A stretch of 64,000 nt of DNA, from NCBI RefSeq assembly GCF_030373445.1, contig NZ_JAUCYU010000001.1, positions 558,001 to 622,000 on the forward strand. The letters are read 5' to 3'. Shown in pieces: positions 17,266-26,116 of the stretch. The translations under genes were made by a program, and so were the position numbers. Numbering within the stretch: position 1 is the first letter of the stretch; each line of letters begins with the position of its first letter. This DNA comes from Roseovarius sp. Lineage in GTDB: Bacteria > Pseudomonadota > Alphaproteobacteria > Rhodobacterales > Rhodobacteraceae. The notes beneath the pieces are model-generated. The model was not told where the DNA came from, ran no database searches, and was given only the letters and a program-made list of their open reading frames with translations.

Positions 17266-18173
17266 CCCGTGTGACCCGTGCACTGGACAGCGACCTGATG
17301 TATTCCTTCCGCCGGACCCCCGGCGCGATGATCGCCGCCGCACTGTCGTGCGCGCTGATCCTCGGGGCCGTGCTGGCCCCGGTCATCGCTCCGCACGATC
17401 CTTTCGACCCCTCGGGACTGTCGATCCTCGACAACTTCCTGCCGCCGGCGTGGGACGCCGCAGGGGACCCGCGGTTCCTTCTGGGGACCGACGATCAGGG
17501 GCGCGATCTGCTGTCGGCCATGCTCTACGGATTGCGCGTTTCGCTCGCGGTCGGGTTCGCCAGCGTGATCTTTGCGCTGATCCTCGGCGTCACGCTCGGG
17601 CTGATCGCGGGCTATGCGGGGGGCTGGGCCGACAATCTGATCATGCGGGCGGCTGACATCCAGATGACCTTTCCCGCGATCCTTATCGCACTGCTTCTCG
17701 CCGGCATTTTCCGGGGGACCGCCGCGCAGGGGGCCTCGGGCGCCGGACCGCTCGCGCTGCTCGTGTTCTCCATAGGGCTGTCGTTCTGGGTCCAATACGC
17801 GCGTACCGTGAGGGGCTCGGTCCTGATCGAGGCGAACCGGGAATACGTGCTGGCCGCCCGGCTGATCGGGATATCGGCGCCGGCAATCCTGATCCGGCAC
17901 ATCCTGCCCAATGTCATGGGGCCGGTGCTGGTCATCGCCACGATCAACCTCGCGCTGGCCATCATCATAGAGGCGACGCTCAGCTTCCTCGGGGTGGGGG
18001 TGCCGCCGGGCAGCCCGTCGCTGGGAACGCTGATCCGGGTCGGCAACGACTACCTGTTTTCGGGCGAATGGTGGATCACGCTGTTTCCCGGCGCTGTTCT
18101 GGGGGTGCTGGCGCTGTCGGTGAACCTTTTCGGCGACTGGCTGCGCGACGCGCTGAACCCGAGGCTCGGATGA
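17262..18173 (+). CDS. ABC transporter permease (DppC-like)
   Basis: This is the second permease, 303 residues. Family marks are the early FLLGTDDQGRDLLSAMLYGLR segment and the EAA loop with YVLAARLIGISAPAILIRHI. The start is the ATG overlapping the stop of the first permease gene; the open frame extends upstream only as a shadow. Its own stop overlaps the next ATPase gene as ATGA. Confidence 0.93.
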   Translation: MTRVTRALDSDLMYSFRRTPGAMIAAALSCALILGAVLAPVIAPHDPFDPSGLSILDNFLPPAWDAAGDPRFLLGTDDQGRDLLSAMLYGLRVSLAVGFASVIFALILGVTLGLIAGYAGGWADNLIMRAADIQMTFPAILIALLLAGIFRGTAAQGASGAGPLALLVFSIGLSFWVQYARTVRGSVLIEANREYVLAARLIGISAPAILIRHILPNVMGPVLVIATINLALAIIIEATLSFLGVGVPPGSPSLGTLIRVGNDYLFSGEWWITLFPGAVLGVLALSVNLFGDWLRDALNPRLG

Positions 18174-19168
18174 CCGATCTGCTGACCCTGACCGACCTCG
18201 TGGTCGATATCCCGCATCGGCGTGGCACCCTGCGCGCCATCGACGGCGTGAGCCTGAGCATCGCGCGGGGCGAGGTGCTGGGGCTTGTCGGTGAAAGCGG
18301 TGCGGGCAAGTCCATGATCGGCAACGCGGTCATCGGACTGCTGGCCCGGCCCGCCCATGTCGCGGGCGGCGAGATTTGGCTGGGCGACCGGCGGATCGAC
18401 AGGCTTGCGCCGCATCAGATGCGGCAGCTGCGCGGCCGGCGGATCGGGATGATCTTTCAGGACCCGCAGACCAGCCTCAACCCGCTGATGCGAATCGGAG
18501 ACCAGTTGGTCGAGACGATCCGCCTGCACCGCCCCATGCCTGCCGCCAGTGCCCGGACCGAAGCCATCCGCCTGCTTGACGAGGTCGGCATTCCCGCGCC
18601 GGAGGAGCGCATGGCCTACTGGCCGCACCAGTTCTCGGGCGGTCAGCGGCAGCGCATCGTCATTGCACTGGCGCTGGCGGGGGAGCCAGAGCTGATCATC
18701 GCGGACGAACCGACAACGGCGCTCGACGTGTCGGTGCAGGCGCAGATCATCCGGCTTCTCAAGCGTCTCTGCGCCGATCGCGGGGTTGCGGTGATGCTGA
18801 TCACGCATGACATGGGCGTCATCGCCGAAACCGCCGACCGGGTGTGCGTGCTTTATGCCGGTCGCGTGGCCGAGACGGGGCCGGTGACCGAGGTCCTGTC
18901 GCGCCCCCGGCACCCCTACACGGTCGGCCTGATGGATGCGATCCCGTCGCTCGATCCGGCGCGCGGGGAGCCGGGCGTGGCGACGCTGCGGCAGATCCCC
19001 GGCGCGATGCCGTCGATCGCGGCCCGCCCATCCGGCTGCGCCTTCCATCCGCGATGCGCCAGCGCCACGCCCGATTGCGCCCGTGTCAGACCGGACCCCC
19101 GGCCCGCAGGCCGGTCGGAGGTCGCCTGTCCGGTCTGCGCGCCGACACACGAGGATGCCGCGTCATGA
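18170..19168 (+). CDS. ABC transporter ATP-binding protein (DppD-like)
   Basis: This ATPase has 332 residues. Walker A is GESGAGKS near residue 40, the Q-loop is MIFQDPQTSLNP, the signature is FSGGQRQRI, Walker B is LIIADEPTTALD and the switch histidine is in ITHDMG. The C-terminal oligopeptide-transporter extension includes the cysteine-bearing CAFHPRCASATPDC. It overlaps genes on both sides by four bases. Confidence 0.94.
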   Translation: MTDLLTLTDLVVDIPHRRGTLRAIDGVSLSIARGEVLGLVGESGAGKSMIGNAVIGLLARPAHVAGGEIWLGDRRIDRLAPHQMRQLRGRRIGMIFQDPQTSLNPLMRIGDQLVETIRLHRPMPAASARTEAIRLLDEVGIPAPEERMAYWPHQFSGGQRQRIVIALALAGEPELIIADEPTTALDVSVQAQIIRLLKRLCADRGVAVMLITHDMGVIAETADRVCVLYAGRVAETGPVTEVLSRPRHPYTVGLMDAIPSLDPARGEPGVATLRQIPGAMPSIAARPSGCAFHPRCASATPDCARVRPDPRPAGRSEVACPVCAPTHEDAAS

Positions 19169-20013
19169 AACATTCCACGCCGACCACCACCGTGGCGCCG
19201 GTCCTGAGCGTCGAAGGGCTGTCGCGGGATTTCAACATTCCGGTGCCCTTTCTCCGGCGCCTTGTTCCCGGCCGTCCGCGGCCGGTTTTCCGGGCGGTAA
19301 CCGATGTCAGCTTCGAGATCCCGCGCGGTCAGACTTATGCGCTTGTCGGCGAATCCGGGTCGGGCAAGTCGACCATCGCCCGGATGGTGGTGGGGCTTAC
19401 CCGACCGACTGCCGGCGTCGTGCGCATCGCCGGGCACGACCTGTTCGCCCCGGACGCCCGGGACACCCGCCAGGCCATGCGGCGGCGGATCCAGATGGTG
19501 TTTCAGGACCCGCAAGCCAGCCTGAACCCCCGCTGGCGGGTCGAGGCCATCGTGGGCGAGCCGATCCGGGCCTTTGGCCTGGCCTCCGGGCGTGCGCTTG
19601 CCGCGCGGGTTGCCGGGCACCTGGAAACCGTCGGGCTTTCCGCCGCCGACGCGCGGAAATATCCGCACGAATTCTCGGGCGGGCAGCGCCAGCGCATTGC
19701 CATTGCCCGCGCGCTTGCGTCCGAGCCCGAGTTCATCGTTTGCGACGAACCGACGTCGGCGCTTGATGTCTCGGTTCAGGCGCAGGTGCTCAACCTGTTG
19801 AGGACACTGCAATCCGACCTTGGCCTGACCTATCTCTTCATCAGCCACGATCTTGCCGTCGTTCGCCACATGGCGCAGCGCGTCGGCGTCCTGCAGCGTG
19901 GCATACTGGTGGAGGAGGCCGACACGAAGACATTCTTCGCAGGGCCGAAGGCCGAGTACTCACAGATGCTGTTGTCGGCCGTCCCGAAAATTCGCAAAGG
20001 AACAGACGAATGA
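19165..20013 (+). CDS. ABC transporter ATP-binding protein (DppF-like)
   Basis: This is the second ATPase, 282 residues. Walker A is GESGSGKST, the Q-loop is MVFQDPQASLNP, the signature FSGGQRQRI and Walker B FIVCDEPTSALD are intact, and the switch histidine is in ISHDLA. The start overlaps the previous stop as ATGA, and its stop overlaps the SDR gene in the same way. It is somewhat shorter at the C-terminus than many DppF proteins. Confidence 0.93.
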   Translation: MKHSTPTTTVAPVLSVEGLSRDFNIPVPFLRRLVPGRPRPVFRAVTDVSFEIPRGQTYALVGESGSGKSTIARMVVGLTRPTAGVVRIAGHDLFAPDARDTRQAMRRRIQMVFQDPQASLNPRWRVEAIVGEPIRAFGLASGRALAARVAGHLETVGLSAADARKYPHEFSGGQRQRIAIARALASEPEFIVCDEPTSALDVSVQAQVLNLLRTLQSDLGLTYLFISHDLAVVRHMAQRVGVLQRGILVEEADTKTFFAGPKAEYSQMLLSAVPKIRKGTDE

Positions 20014-20777
20014 AGCTCCAGAATCGTGTGTTTCTTGTCACTGGAGCAGCATCAGGTCTCGGGCTTGGCGTCGTTGATACAATCCTTCAAACAGGAGGAA
20101 AGGCCGTTCTCCTGGATCGGAGCGCCGACACGCTTCAGGCCGTCGCGGAAGGGCTAGGGACACATGCACTTGCCATTCCGACCGACGTCACGGACGGCGA
20201 GGCGGGACAAGCAGCGGTCGACAAGGCTATCAACCGGTTCGGGAGGATTGATGGATTGATAAATTGCGCCGGCATAGCCCCGGCTGCGCGCATCATTGGT
20301 CGTCACGAGCCCCATGACCTTGGCATGTTTTCAACGGTCGTGGCGGTCAACTTGGTTGGCACTTTCAACATGATGTGCCTCGCGGCATTTGCCATGGCGA
20401 AACAGGAACCCATCGAGGCCGGCGAACGCGGCGTGATAGTCAACACGGCCTCGATAGCGGCATTCGACGGTCAGATCGGTCAAGCTGCCTATGCGGCCTC
20501 AAAGGGAGGTGTCGCTGCATTGACGCTGCCTGCCGCGCGAGATCTTGCAAGACATGGTATCCGCGTCGTCGCTATCGCGCCGGGGATATTCGAAACCCCG
20601 ATGATGAAGGGGTTGCCGACGGACGTGCAGTCCAGTCTCGCCGCGACAGTCCCGTTTCCCTCCAGGCTGGGGCAACCAGCCGACTTCGCTGCGCTGGTCA
20701 GACACATCATAGAGAACCCGATGCTCAATGGAGAGGTCATTCGCCTTGATGGCGCTCTTCGAATGCCGTTCCAGTGA
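20010..20777 (+). CDS. SDR dehydrogenase, 3-hydroxyacyl-CoA dehydrogenase type II-like
   Basis: This 255-residue short-chain dehydrogenase has an intact cofactor motif [12 protein letters not shown], the serine in [14 protein letters not shown] and the YAASK catalytic pair. The overall pattern, including the [12 protein letters not shown] and [13 protein letters not shown] segments, is that of type II 3-hydroxyacyl-CoA dehydrogenases (the HSD10 group), which act late in branched-chain acyl-CoA breakdown. It overlaps the ABC ATPase gene as ATGA and so belongs to the same operon. Base composition is visibly less GC-rich than its neighbours: 32 of 60 bases in one counted line. That suggests a separate origin. 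Confidence 0.88.
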   Translation: MKLQNRVFLVTGAASGLGLGVVDTILQTGGKAVLLDRSADTLQAVAEGLGTHALAIPTDVTDGEAGQAAVDKAINRFGRIDGLINCAGIAPAARIIGRHEPHDLGMFSTVVAVNLVGTFNMMCLAAFAMAKQEPIEAGERGVIVNTASIAAFDGQIGQAAYAASKGGVAALTLPAARDLARHGIRVVAIAPGIFETPMMKGLPTDVQSSLAATVPFPSRLGQPADFAALVRHIIENPMLNGEVIRLDGALRMPFQ

Positions 20778-21085
20778 GGGCAGGTAAAGTGTCAAAGCGC
20801 CTGACCTCATGGGGTGTGCCTTGCCTGCCGGACAAGGCGGAGCGCCGTGAGATCAGCCGCGAGCCCAGATCGTGACGATTTGAATTCGGGTGCTGCGGCA
20901 GGAAACGTACCGGACCAACCCGAAGCGCCCCAGACCTGATTTCGTCAAGAAGCCTTTGACTTGAGCCTTAAACGGCGGGGGCACGTTTTTCTGTCATGTG
21001 CTGCCCCGGTGCTACCCAATCGCGGAACAGAAAACGCGATATAAAATTGCGAAAGCATTAACAATTTGATTTTCACGGGAAAGAA
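20778..21085. other. Non-coding stretch between last island gene and tRNA-Pro
   Basis: This stretch of about 308 bases has no convincing gene on either strand. The part nearest the tRNA (about 21,038-21,085) is AT-rich for this genome. A short inverted repeat (ATCGCG at 21,019-21,024 with CGCGAT at 21,035-21,040) has no T-run on either side. No integrase or excisionase remnant is visible. Confidence 0.6.
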
Positions 21086-21162
21086 TGGTCGGAGTGAGAG
21101 GATTCGAACCTCCGGCCCCTGCCTCCCGAAGACAGTGCTCTACCAGGCTGAGCTACACTCCG
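21086..21162 (-). tRNA. tRNA-Pro (anticodon CGG)
   Basis: Read on the minus strand this gives a complete cloverleaf. It has a seven-base-pair acceptor stem CGGAGTG/CACTCCG, a D arm GCTC...GAGC, an anticodon arm CTGTC/GGCAG with loop TTCGGGA, a T arm GGAGG/CCTCT with loop TTCGAAT, discriminator A, and CCA encoded in the DNA. The anticodon is CGG, reading CCG proline codons. Its 3' side faces the catabolic island, and the fragment at 1-54 is a partial copy of it. Confidence 0.95.
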
Positions 21163-21177
21163 ACGCTGAGCCACGCG

Positions 21178-21204
21178 ATTATACGCCTGTCCGGCGTTTT
21201 GCAA
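21178..21204 (-). promoter_or_regulatory. Sigma-70-type promoter of tRNA-Pro
   Basis: On the minus strand a perfect -10 box TATAAT (21,178-21,183) lies 15 bases upstream of the mature tRNA 5' end. A TTGCAA -35-like box (21,199-21,204) precedes it with a 15-base spacer, slightly shorter than optimal. Confidence 0.7.
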
Positions 21205-21244
21205 GTAGCGAAATCATGGAAATCGGTGCAAGGGTTGATATGTA

Positions 21245-22159
21245 ATGACCGGCGACATGACGTATCACTTCAAACCCGACCTGCCGCTGACCGAGAATCT
21301 GCGGCGCGTGGCCGATGACCAGATCGGTGCGGCGCTCGAGTCGCTGACCGGCGAGGGCGAGCTGGAGCCGCGCGTGCATGACGTGCGCAAGCGGATGAAG
21401 AAGCTGCGCGGGCTGATCCGGCTGGTGCGCCCCGGCCTGGGCAAGCAGTACAAGGCCGAGAATACCGAGTTCCGCGATATCGCGCGTCTGTTCTCGGACC
21501 TGCGGGATGCGCAGGTTCTGACGCAGACGCTCGGAGGGCTGGCGGAAAAGGCGGGCGATGACAGCCTTGCCCCGCTGATCGCCTGGTCGACCGAGCGGCG
21601 CGATGCGATGCTGCACGAGCATGACCTGCCCGGCCGGATCGAGGAGGCGGCGACCCGGCTGGAGGATGCGCGCAAGCGGGCCTCTGCCTGGCCCGTCGAA
21701 GGCACGTCGCACGAGGTGATCGCGGGCGGGCTGAAGAAAACCTATGGCCGGGCGCGCAAGTGCTGGCGCAAGGCCGGGCGCGACCCCGGCGATGCCGAGC
21801 TGCTGCACGAATGGCGCAAGCGGGTGAAGTATCACTGGTATCACTGCCGCCTGTTGCGCGAGGCGTGGCCCGAGACGATGCACGCAAGGATCGACACGCT
21901 GGACGAGCTGTCGGGCGCGCTGGGCGACGATCATGACCTTGTGGTGCTTCGCGCGGCGCTCGACGAGGCGTCGGACGACCTGCCGAAGACGGCCCGCAAG
22001 CGGGCCGAAGAACTGGCCGCAGAAGAAAGTGGCGCGCTGCGCGAGCGGGCCTTCGGGCTGGCGGCGCAGATGCTGGGCGAGAAGAAGGGGCAGTTGGCCG
22101 ACCGGCTGGCGGGCTACTGGATCTCGGCGCCTACGGCCGGCGACCGGAAGGCCGGGTAA
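21245..22159 (+). CDS. CHAD domain protein
   Basis: This 304-residue, largely helical, charged protein has the conserved histidine alpha-helical domain. The domain's two similar halves show as VHDVRKRMKKLRGLIRLVR near residue 43 and LHEWRKRVKYHWYHCRLLR near residue 191, followed by LGDDHDLVVL. CHAD domains bind inorganic polyphosphate; no CYTH triphosphatase domain is fused here. No partner gene is adjacent. The 3' end overlaps the convergent acetyltransferase gene by 29 bases. Confidence 0.9.
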   Translation: MTGDMTYHFKPDLPLTENLRRVADDQIGAALESLTGEGELEPRVHDVRKRMKKLRGLIRLVRPGLGKQYKAENTEFRDIARLFSDLRDAQVLTQTLGGLAEKAGDDSLAPLIAWSTERRDAMLHEHDLPGRIEEAATRLEDARKRASAWPVEGTSHEVIAGGLKKTYGRARKCWRKAGRDPGDAELLHEWRKRVKYHWYHCRLLREAWPETMHARIDTLDELSGALGDDHDLVVLRAALDEASDDLPKTARKRAEELAAEESGALRERAFGLAAQMLGEKKGQLADRLAGYWISAPTAGDRKAG

Positions 22160-22625
22160 GCCGGGCGCGGAAGTCGGCGAGCGTGTCCGCCGGAACGCGG
22201 TAGCTGAGCTTTTCGACCTGCGGCGCGCCGACGGCCTTGTAGAAGGCCTGCGCACCGGCGTTGTCGCCATCGGTCTGCCAGTCGAACCGCACGCAGCCCT
22301 CGGCCTTGGCGATCTCGACGAGCCCCGCCATCAGGTGCCGCCCCACGCCCTGCCCCCGCGCCTGCGGGTCGACGAACAGCTCCTTCATGAACAGCGCCGT
22401 GCCCCGCCCCGCCGGGAAGGTCAGCGCCCACGTGGCAAAACCCACGGGCCGGCCGCCGTCATGGGCGATCAGGCAGGACATGTGCCGGCCGTCATCCAAC
22501 AGGGTGATCAGCCGCGCGGTCTCGGCCCCGTTCGGGGGGCCGAGGCGGTAGTGGTCAAGGTAGCCGTGGTAGAGCGTCTCGAACGCGGCCCCGTCGCCGG
22601 GGGCATAGGGCCGCGTTTCGATCAC
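22131..22625 (-). CDS. GNAT-family N-acetyltransferase
   Basis: This 164-residue protein has the GNAT acetyl-CoA-binding motif [10 protein letters not shown] after the strand [11 protein letters not shown], and [12 protein letters not shown] at the motif B region. It starts with GTG overlapping the leuB stop (GTGA), so it is translationally coupled to leuB. Substrate is unknown. Confidence 0.88.
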   Translation of the reverse strand: MIETRPYAPGDGAAFETLYHGYLDHYRLGPPNGAETARLITLLDDGRHMSCLIAHDGGRPVGFATWALTFPAGRGTALFMKELFVDPQARGQGVGRHLMAGLVEIAKAEGCVRFDWQTDGDNAGAQAFYKAVGAPQVEKLSYRVPADTLADFRARLTRPSGRRP

Positions 22626-23728
22626 AGGCTGGCGTCGAGCGCCGCGACGATGGCATCGCCCATCTCGGCGGTCGAGACCGGGGTTACGCCCTCTTCGCCC
22701 AGCAGATCGGCGGTGCGCAGGCCATCGGCCAGCACGGTCTCGACTGCGCCTTCGAGGCGCGCGGCCTCGTCGCCCTTGTCGAAGGAGTAGCGCAGCGCCA
22801 TGGCGAAGCTGAGGATGCAGGCGATCGGGTTGGCCTTGCCTTGGCCCGCGATATCCGGGGCCGAGCCGTGGACCGGCTCGTAGAGCGCCTTGGGCCGGCC
22901 GTTCGCCATCGGCGCGCCGAGGCTGGCCGAGGGCAGCATCCCGAGCGAGCCGGTCAGCATGGCCGCCGCGTCCGACAGCAGGTCGCCGAAGAGGTTGTCT
23001 GTCACGATCACGTCGAACTGCTTGGGCCAGCGGCAGAGCTGCATGGCGCCGGCGTCGGCGTACATGTGCGAGAGCTGGACATCGGCATAATCCTCGTCAT
23101 GCACCTTCTGCACGACCTCGCGCCAGAGGATGCCGCTCTCCATCACGTTGGCCTTCTCCATCGAGCAGACCTTGTTGCCCCGCCGGCGCGCCAGTTCGAA
23201 GGCGGCGCGCGCGACGCGGTCGATCTCGGACTCGGTGTAGCGCTGGGTGTTGATGCCCACCCGCTCGTTGCCTTCTTCGAAGATGCCGCGCGGCTCGCCG
23301 AAATAGACGCCGCTGGTCAGTTCGCGGACGATCATGATGTCGAGCCCGGCGACCACGTCCTTCTTGAGAGAGGAGAAGTCGGCCAGCGCGTCGAAGCATT
23401 GCGCCGGGCGCAGGTTGGCAAACAGGTCCATCTCCTTGCGCAGGCGCAGGAGGCCGCGCTCGGGCTTCACGGAGAAGTCGAGATTGTCGTATTTCGGCCC
23501 GCCCACGGCGCCTAGCAGAACGGCATCGACCTTCTGCGCGCGGTCCATGGTGACGTCGGCAAGGGGGGTCCCGTGCTTGTCATAGGCGGCGCCGCCGACG
23601 AGGTCTTCGCTGACGTCGAATTTCAGGTCCCGCTTGTCGCCGTACCAGCCGATGATCTTGACGACTTCTGCCATCACTTCGGGGCCGATCCCGTCACCGG
23701 GGAGGATAAGAAGCGAAGGGTTGGTCAT
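22622..23728 (-). CDS. leuB: 3-isopropylmalate dehydrogenase
   Basis: LeuB carries out the NAD-dependent oxidative decarboxylation of 3-isopropylmalate in leucine synthesis, in the cytoplasm. It has 368 residues, normal length. Visible marks are [11 protein letters not shown] near the N-terminus, the substrate arginine region [23 protein letters not shown], and the metal/NAD region [15 protein letters not shown] with [16 protein letters not shown] start at MTNPSLLIL (23,728), the family N-terminus; the frame is open further upstream without homologous sequence. The other leucine genes, leuCD, lie about 5 kb upstream on the same strand. Confidence 0.96.
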   Translation of the reverse strand: MTNPSLLILPGDGIGPEVMAEVVKIIGWYGDKRDLKFDVSEDLVGGAAYDKHGTPLADVTMDRAQKVDAVLLGAVGGPKYDNLDFSVKPERGLLRLRKEMDLFANLRPAQCFDALADFSSLKKDVVAGLDIMIVRELTSGVYFGEPRGIFEEGNERVGINTQRYTESEIDRVARAAFELARRRGNKVCSMEKANVMESGILWREVVQKVHDEDYADVQLSHMYADAGAMQLCRWPKQFDVIVTDNLFGDLLSDAAAMLTGSLGMLPSASLGAPMANGRPKALYEPVHGSAPDIAGQGKANPIACILSFAMALRYSFDKGDEAARLEGAVETVLADGLRTADLLGEEGVTPVSTAEMGDAIVAALDASL

Positions 23729-23802
23729 GGGGGCGGTCCTCTGTCTGGGAATGTCTCGCCATCGCCTAGCCCGAAGCCGGGGGAGGGTCAAGAAAGGGCG
23801 GG

Positions 23803-24183
23803 CTATGCCCCCTCTTCCCGGTCCCTCTCGTAGCTGGTTTCCAACGGAAACTCCGGCAGCCATGCCTCGCGGCGGATGCACCAGTTCTCGTAGGTGGGGG
23901 GGAGCTGGTCGGGGGCGTCGAGGGCGCCGAGATGCACCTCCCTTTCATCGCCGCTTTCGGCGAAGATGGAAGACCCGCAATCGGGGCAGAAGTGGCGGCC
24001 CTGATAGGCCTTCGTTTCGCCCTCGACGATCACCGCCGCCGCCGGGTAGATCGCCGCCGCGTAGAACAGCGCGCCGTGGTGCTTGCGGCAGTCGAGGCAA
24101 TGGCAGAGGCCCACCCGGTCGGGCACCCCTTCCGCCGTGATCCGCACCTTGCCGCAGAGGCAGCCGCCCGTCACCTTGTCCAT
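23803..24183 (-). CDS. GFA-family (glutathione-dependent formaldehyde-activating-like) protein
   Basis: This small zinc protein of 126 residues has the GFA fold cysteines [17 protein letters not shown] and [10 protein letters not shown]. Many such proteins are annotated as formaldehyde-activating enzymes without evidence, so the activity is uncertain. The start has GGGAG nine bases upstream. It lies directly downstream of the LysR gene on the same strand. Confidence 0.88.
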   Translation of the reverse strand: MDKVTGGCLCGKVRITAEGVPDRVGLCHCLDCRKHHGALFYAAAIYPAAAVIVEGETKAYQGRHFCPDCGSSIFAESGDEREVHLGALDAPDQLPPTYENWCIRREAWLPEFPLETSYERDREEGA

Positions 24184-24198
24184 CGCACACGCTCCCGT

Positions 24199-25095
24199 TC
24201 AGACCAGGTGCGGCGCCATGCCCTCGGCCAGCGCGTCCCACACCATTGCAATCCTCGGACTATGCCTGAGCGCCTGGTGGGTGGCCAGCCAGACCGGCAG
24301 CACCGGCAGGTTCACGTCGATCGGGATCTCCTCGATCTCGGGGTCGGCCTGGGCCACGCCGGCCTGGCCGAAGCCGATGCCGCAGCCGGCGCGCACCAGT
24401 TCCCAGTTGACCGTGTGGCTGTCGCAGCGGAAGGCGAACCACTCGCGCGTCGCCGGGAAGCCGCGCGATTGCAGTTCACGGATGATCTCCTCGTTCCGGT
24501 CGTAGCCGATGATCGGATGATCGAAGAGGTCCAGCGCCGTTTCCGGCCGCCCCGCCCGGTCGAGATAGGCGCGCGAGGCGTAGATGCCCAGCCGGATGTC
24601 GCCCAGGTGCCGGGCCACCAGTTCAAGCTGTCGGGGGCGGTACATGCGGAGCGCGATATCGGCCTCGCGGAAGAGCAGGTTCTCGGTGCTGTCGCTGGGC
24701 ACGAGGTCGATGGAGATACCCGGCGCCTCCAGCCGCAGCTTCGCAAGGATCGGCGGCAGGATCGAGAGCGACACCGATTCGCTTGCCGTGATCCGCACCG
24801 GGCCGGAGAGCCCGGTTTCGCGGCCCGCCGCCGTCAGCTCGATCTCGTGCATGGCGGCCTGCATCTTCTGCGCCCCGGGCAGGAGCGCGCGGCCATTCTC
24901 CGTCAGCGCGAGGCCCTTGGGGCGGCGGTGAAAGAGCGCCTGCCCGAGCGCGGTTTCAAGCTGCCGGATCTGGCGGCCCAGCGTCGGCTGGCTGCCGCCC
25001 AGCCGCCGCGCCGCGCCCGAGAGCGAGCCGGTATCGGCCACGGCGAGGAAGGCGCGCACCAGCGTCCAGTCGAGAGAGGAAAGCGATTTATCCAT
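24199..25095 (-). CDS. LysR-family transcriptional regulator
   Basis: This regulator has 298 residues. The N-terminal winged helix-turn-helix shows as VRAFLAVADTGSLSGAARRL then SQPTLGRQIRQLE, and a periplasmic-binding-like effector domain follows. It is divergent from the NAD(P)-binding protein gene at 25,193. In LysR systems the divergent gene is the usual target, so it probably controls that gene. Confidence 0.92.
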   Translation of the reverse strand: MDKSLSSLDWTLVRAFLAVADTGSLSGAARRLGGSQPTLGRQIRQLETALGQALFHRRPKGLALTENGRALLPGAQKMQAAMHEIELTAAGRETGLSGPVRITASESVSLSILPPILAKLRLEAPGISIDLVPSDSTENLLFREADIALRMYRPRQLELVARHLGDIRLGIYASRAYLDRAGRPETALDLFDHPIIGYDRNEEIIRELQSRGFPATREWFAFRCDSHTVNWELVRAGCGIGFGQAGVAQADPEIEEIPIDVNLPVLPVWLATHQALRHSPRIAMVWDALAEGMAPHLV

Positions 25096-25192
25096 TCATC
25101 CATGAATACCAGCCCACGAAATTTTGACAATTTCCATTCGGACAGGAACAGGTATCGTCGCGTCACCCACTCGGACACACGGGAGCCGAAAG

Positions 25193-26116
25193 ATGCAGAA
25201 ATCCGTATTGATCCTCGGGGCGTCGGGCCGGTTCGGCCGCAACGCCGCCGATGCCTTCTGGAATGCCGGCTGGTCGATTCGCAGCTTCGACCGCCGCAGG
25301 GACGACCTGAACGAGGCGGCGCGGGGCGCCGACGTGATCGTCGCGGCGTGGAATCCGGCCTACCCCGACTGGGCCGCGGAGATACCTGCCCTGCACGCCC
25401 GCATCCAGGATGCCGCGCGCCTGTCGGGCGCGATGGTGCTGATCCCCGGCAATGTCTATGTCTACGGGGCCCAGACCCCCGCGCCGTGGCGCGAGGATAC
25501 GCCGCACAACGCCACCAACCCGCTGGGCGAGCTGCGCATCGGCATGGAGCAGAGCTATCGCGACAGCGGCGTGCAGACCGTGATCCTGCGCGCCGGCGAT
25601 TTCATCGATACCGAGGCCTCGGGCAACTGGCTCGACCGGATGATGCTGCCGTCGCTGCCGAAGGACAAGTTCACCTATCCGGGGCAACCGGACATTCCGC
25701 ATGCCTGGGCCTACCTGCCCGACCTGACCCGCGCCGCGGCCGAGATCGCGGGGCAGAAGGAAAGCCTGCCGGGTTTCACCGATGTCACCTTCCCCGGCTA
25801 CACGCTGACCGGGCTCGAGATGACCGACATGCTGACCGCGGTCACCGGGCGCAGTATCGCGTTGCGCCGGATGTCATGGCTGCCGCTGCACCTTGCGTCG
25901 CCGGTCTGGCCGCTGGGCCGCTCCCTGCTGGAGATGCGCTACCTGTGGGACACGCCGCACTGGCTGGAAAGCGACCGGTTCGACGAGCTTTGCCCGCGTT
26001 TCGCCGCCACCCCGCCGCAGGAGGCGCTGGCCATGGCGGCGGGGCCGTGGCTCAAACCGGCGCGGGGGCGTTGCCGCATTCACTCGATGCGCAGGTCGAC
26101 CCAGACCACCCTGTGA
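25193..26116 (+). CDS. NAD(P)-binding (NmrA/epimerase-like) protein
   Basis: This Rossmann-fold protein of 307 residues starts with VLILGASGRFGRN, the cofactor loop of atypical or extended SDR proteins. NVYVYGAQTPAPWRED and a lone tyrosine follow, as in sugar epimerase relatives. The ATG at 25,193 has GGGAG upstream. It is divergent from the LysR gene and its 3' end overlaps the convergent endonuclease-fold gene by 37 bases. Substrate unknown. Confidence 0.85.
   Translation: MQKSVLILGASGRFGRNAADAFWNAGWSIRSFDRRRDDLNEAARGADVIVAAWNPAYPDWAAEIPALHARIQDAARLSGAMVLIPGNVYVYGAQTPAPWREDTPHNATNPLGELRIGMEQSYRDSGVQTVILRAGDFIDTEASGNWLDRMMLPSLPKDKFTYPGQPDIPHAWAYLPDLTRAAAEIAGQKESLPGFTDVTFPGYTLTGLEMTDMLTAVTGRSIALRRMSWLPLHLASPVWPLGRSLLEMRYLWDTPHWLESDRFDELCPRFAATPPQEALAMAAGPWLKPARGRCRIHSMRRSTQTTL

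Noticed and set aside
21019..21040. Inverted repeat ATCGCG/CGCGAT downstream of tRNA-Pro as a tRNA terminator
   Set aside because: It is too short and no T-run follows on the minus strand.
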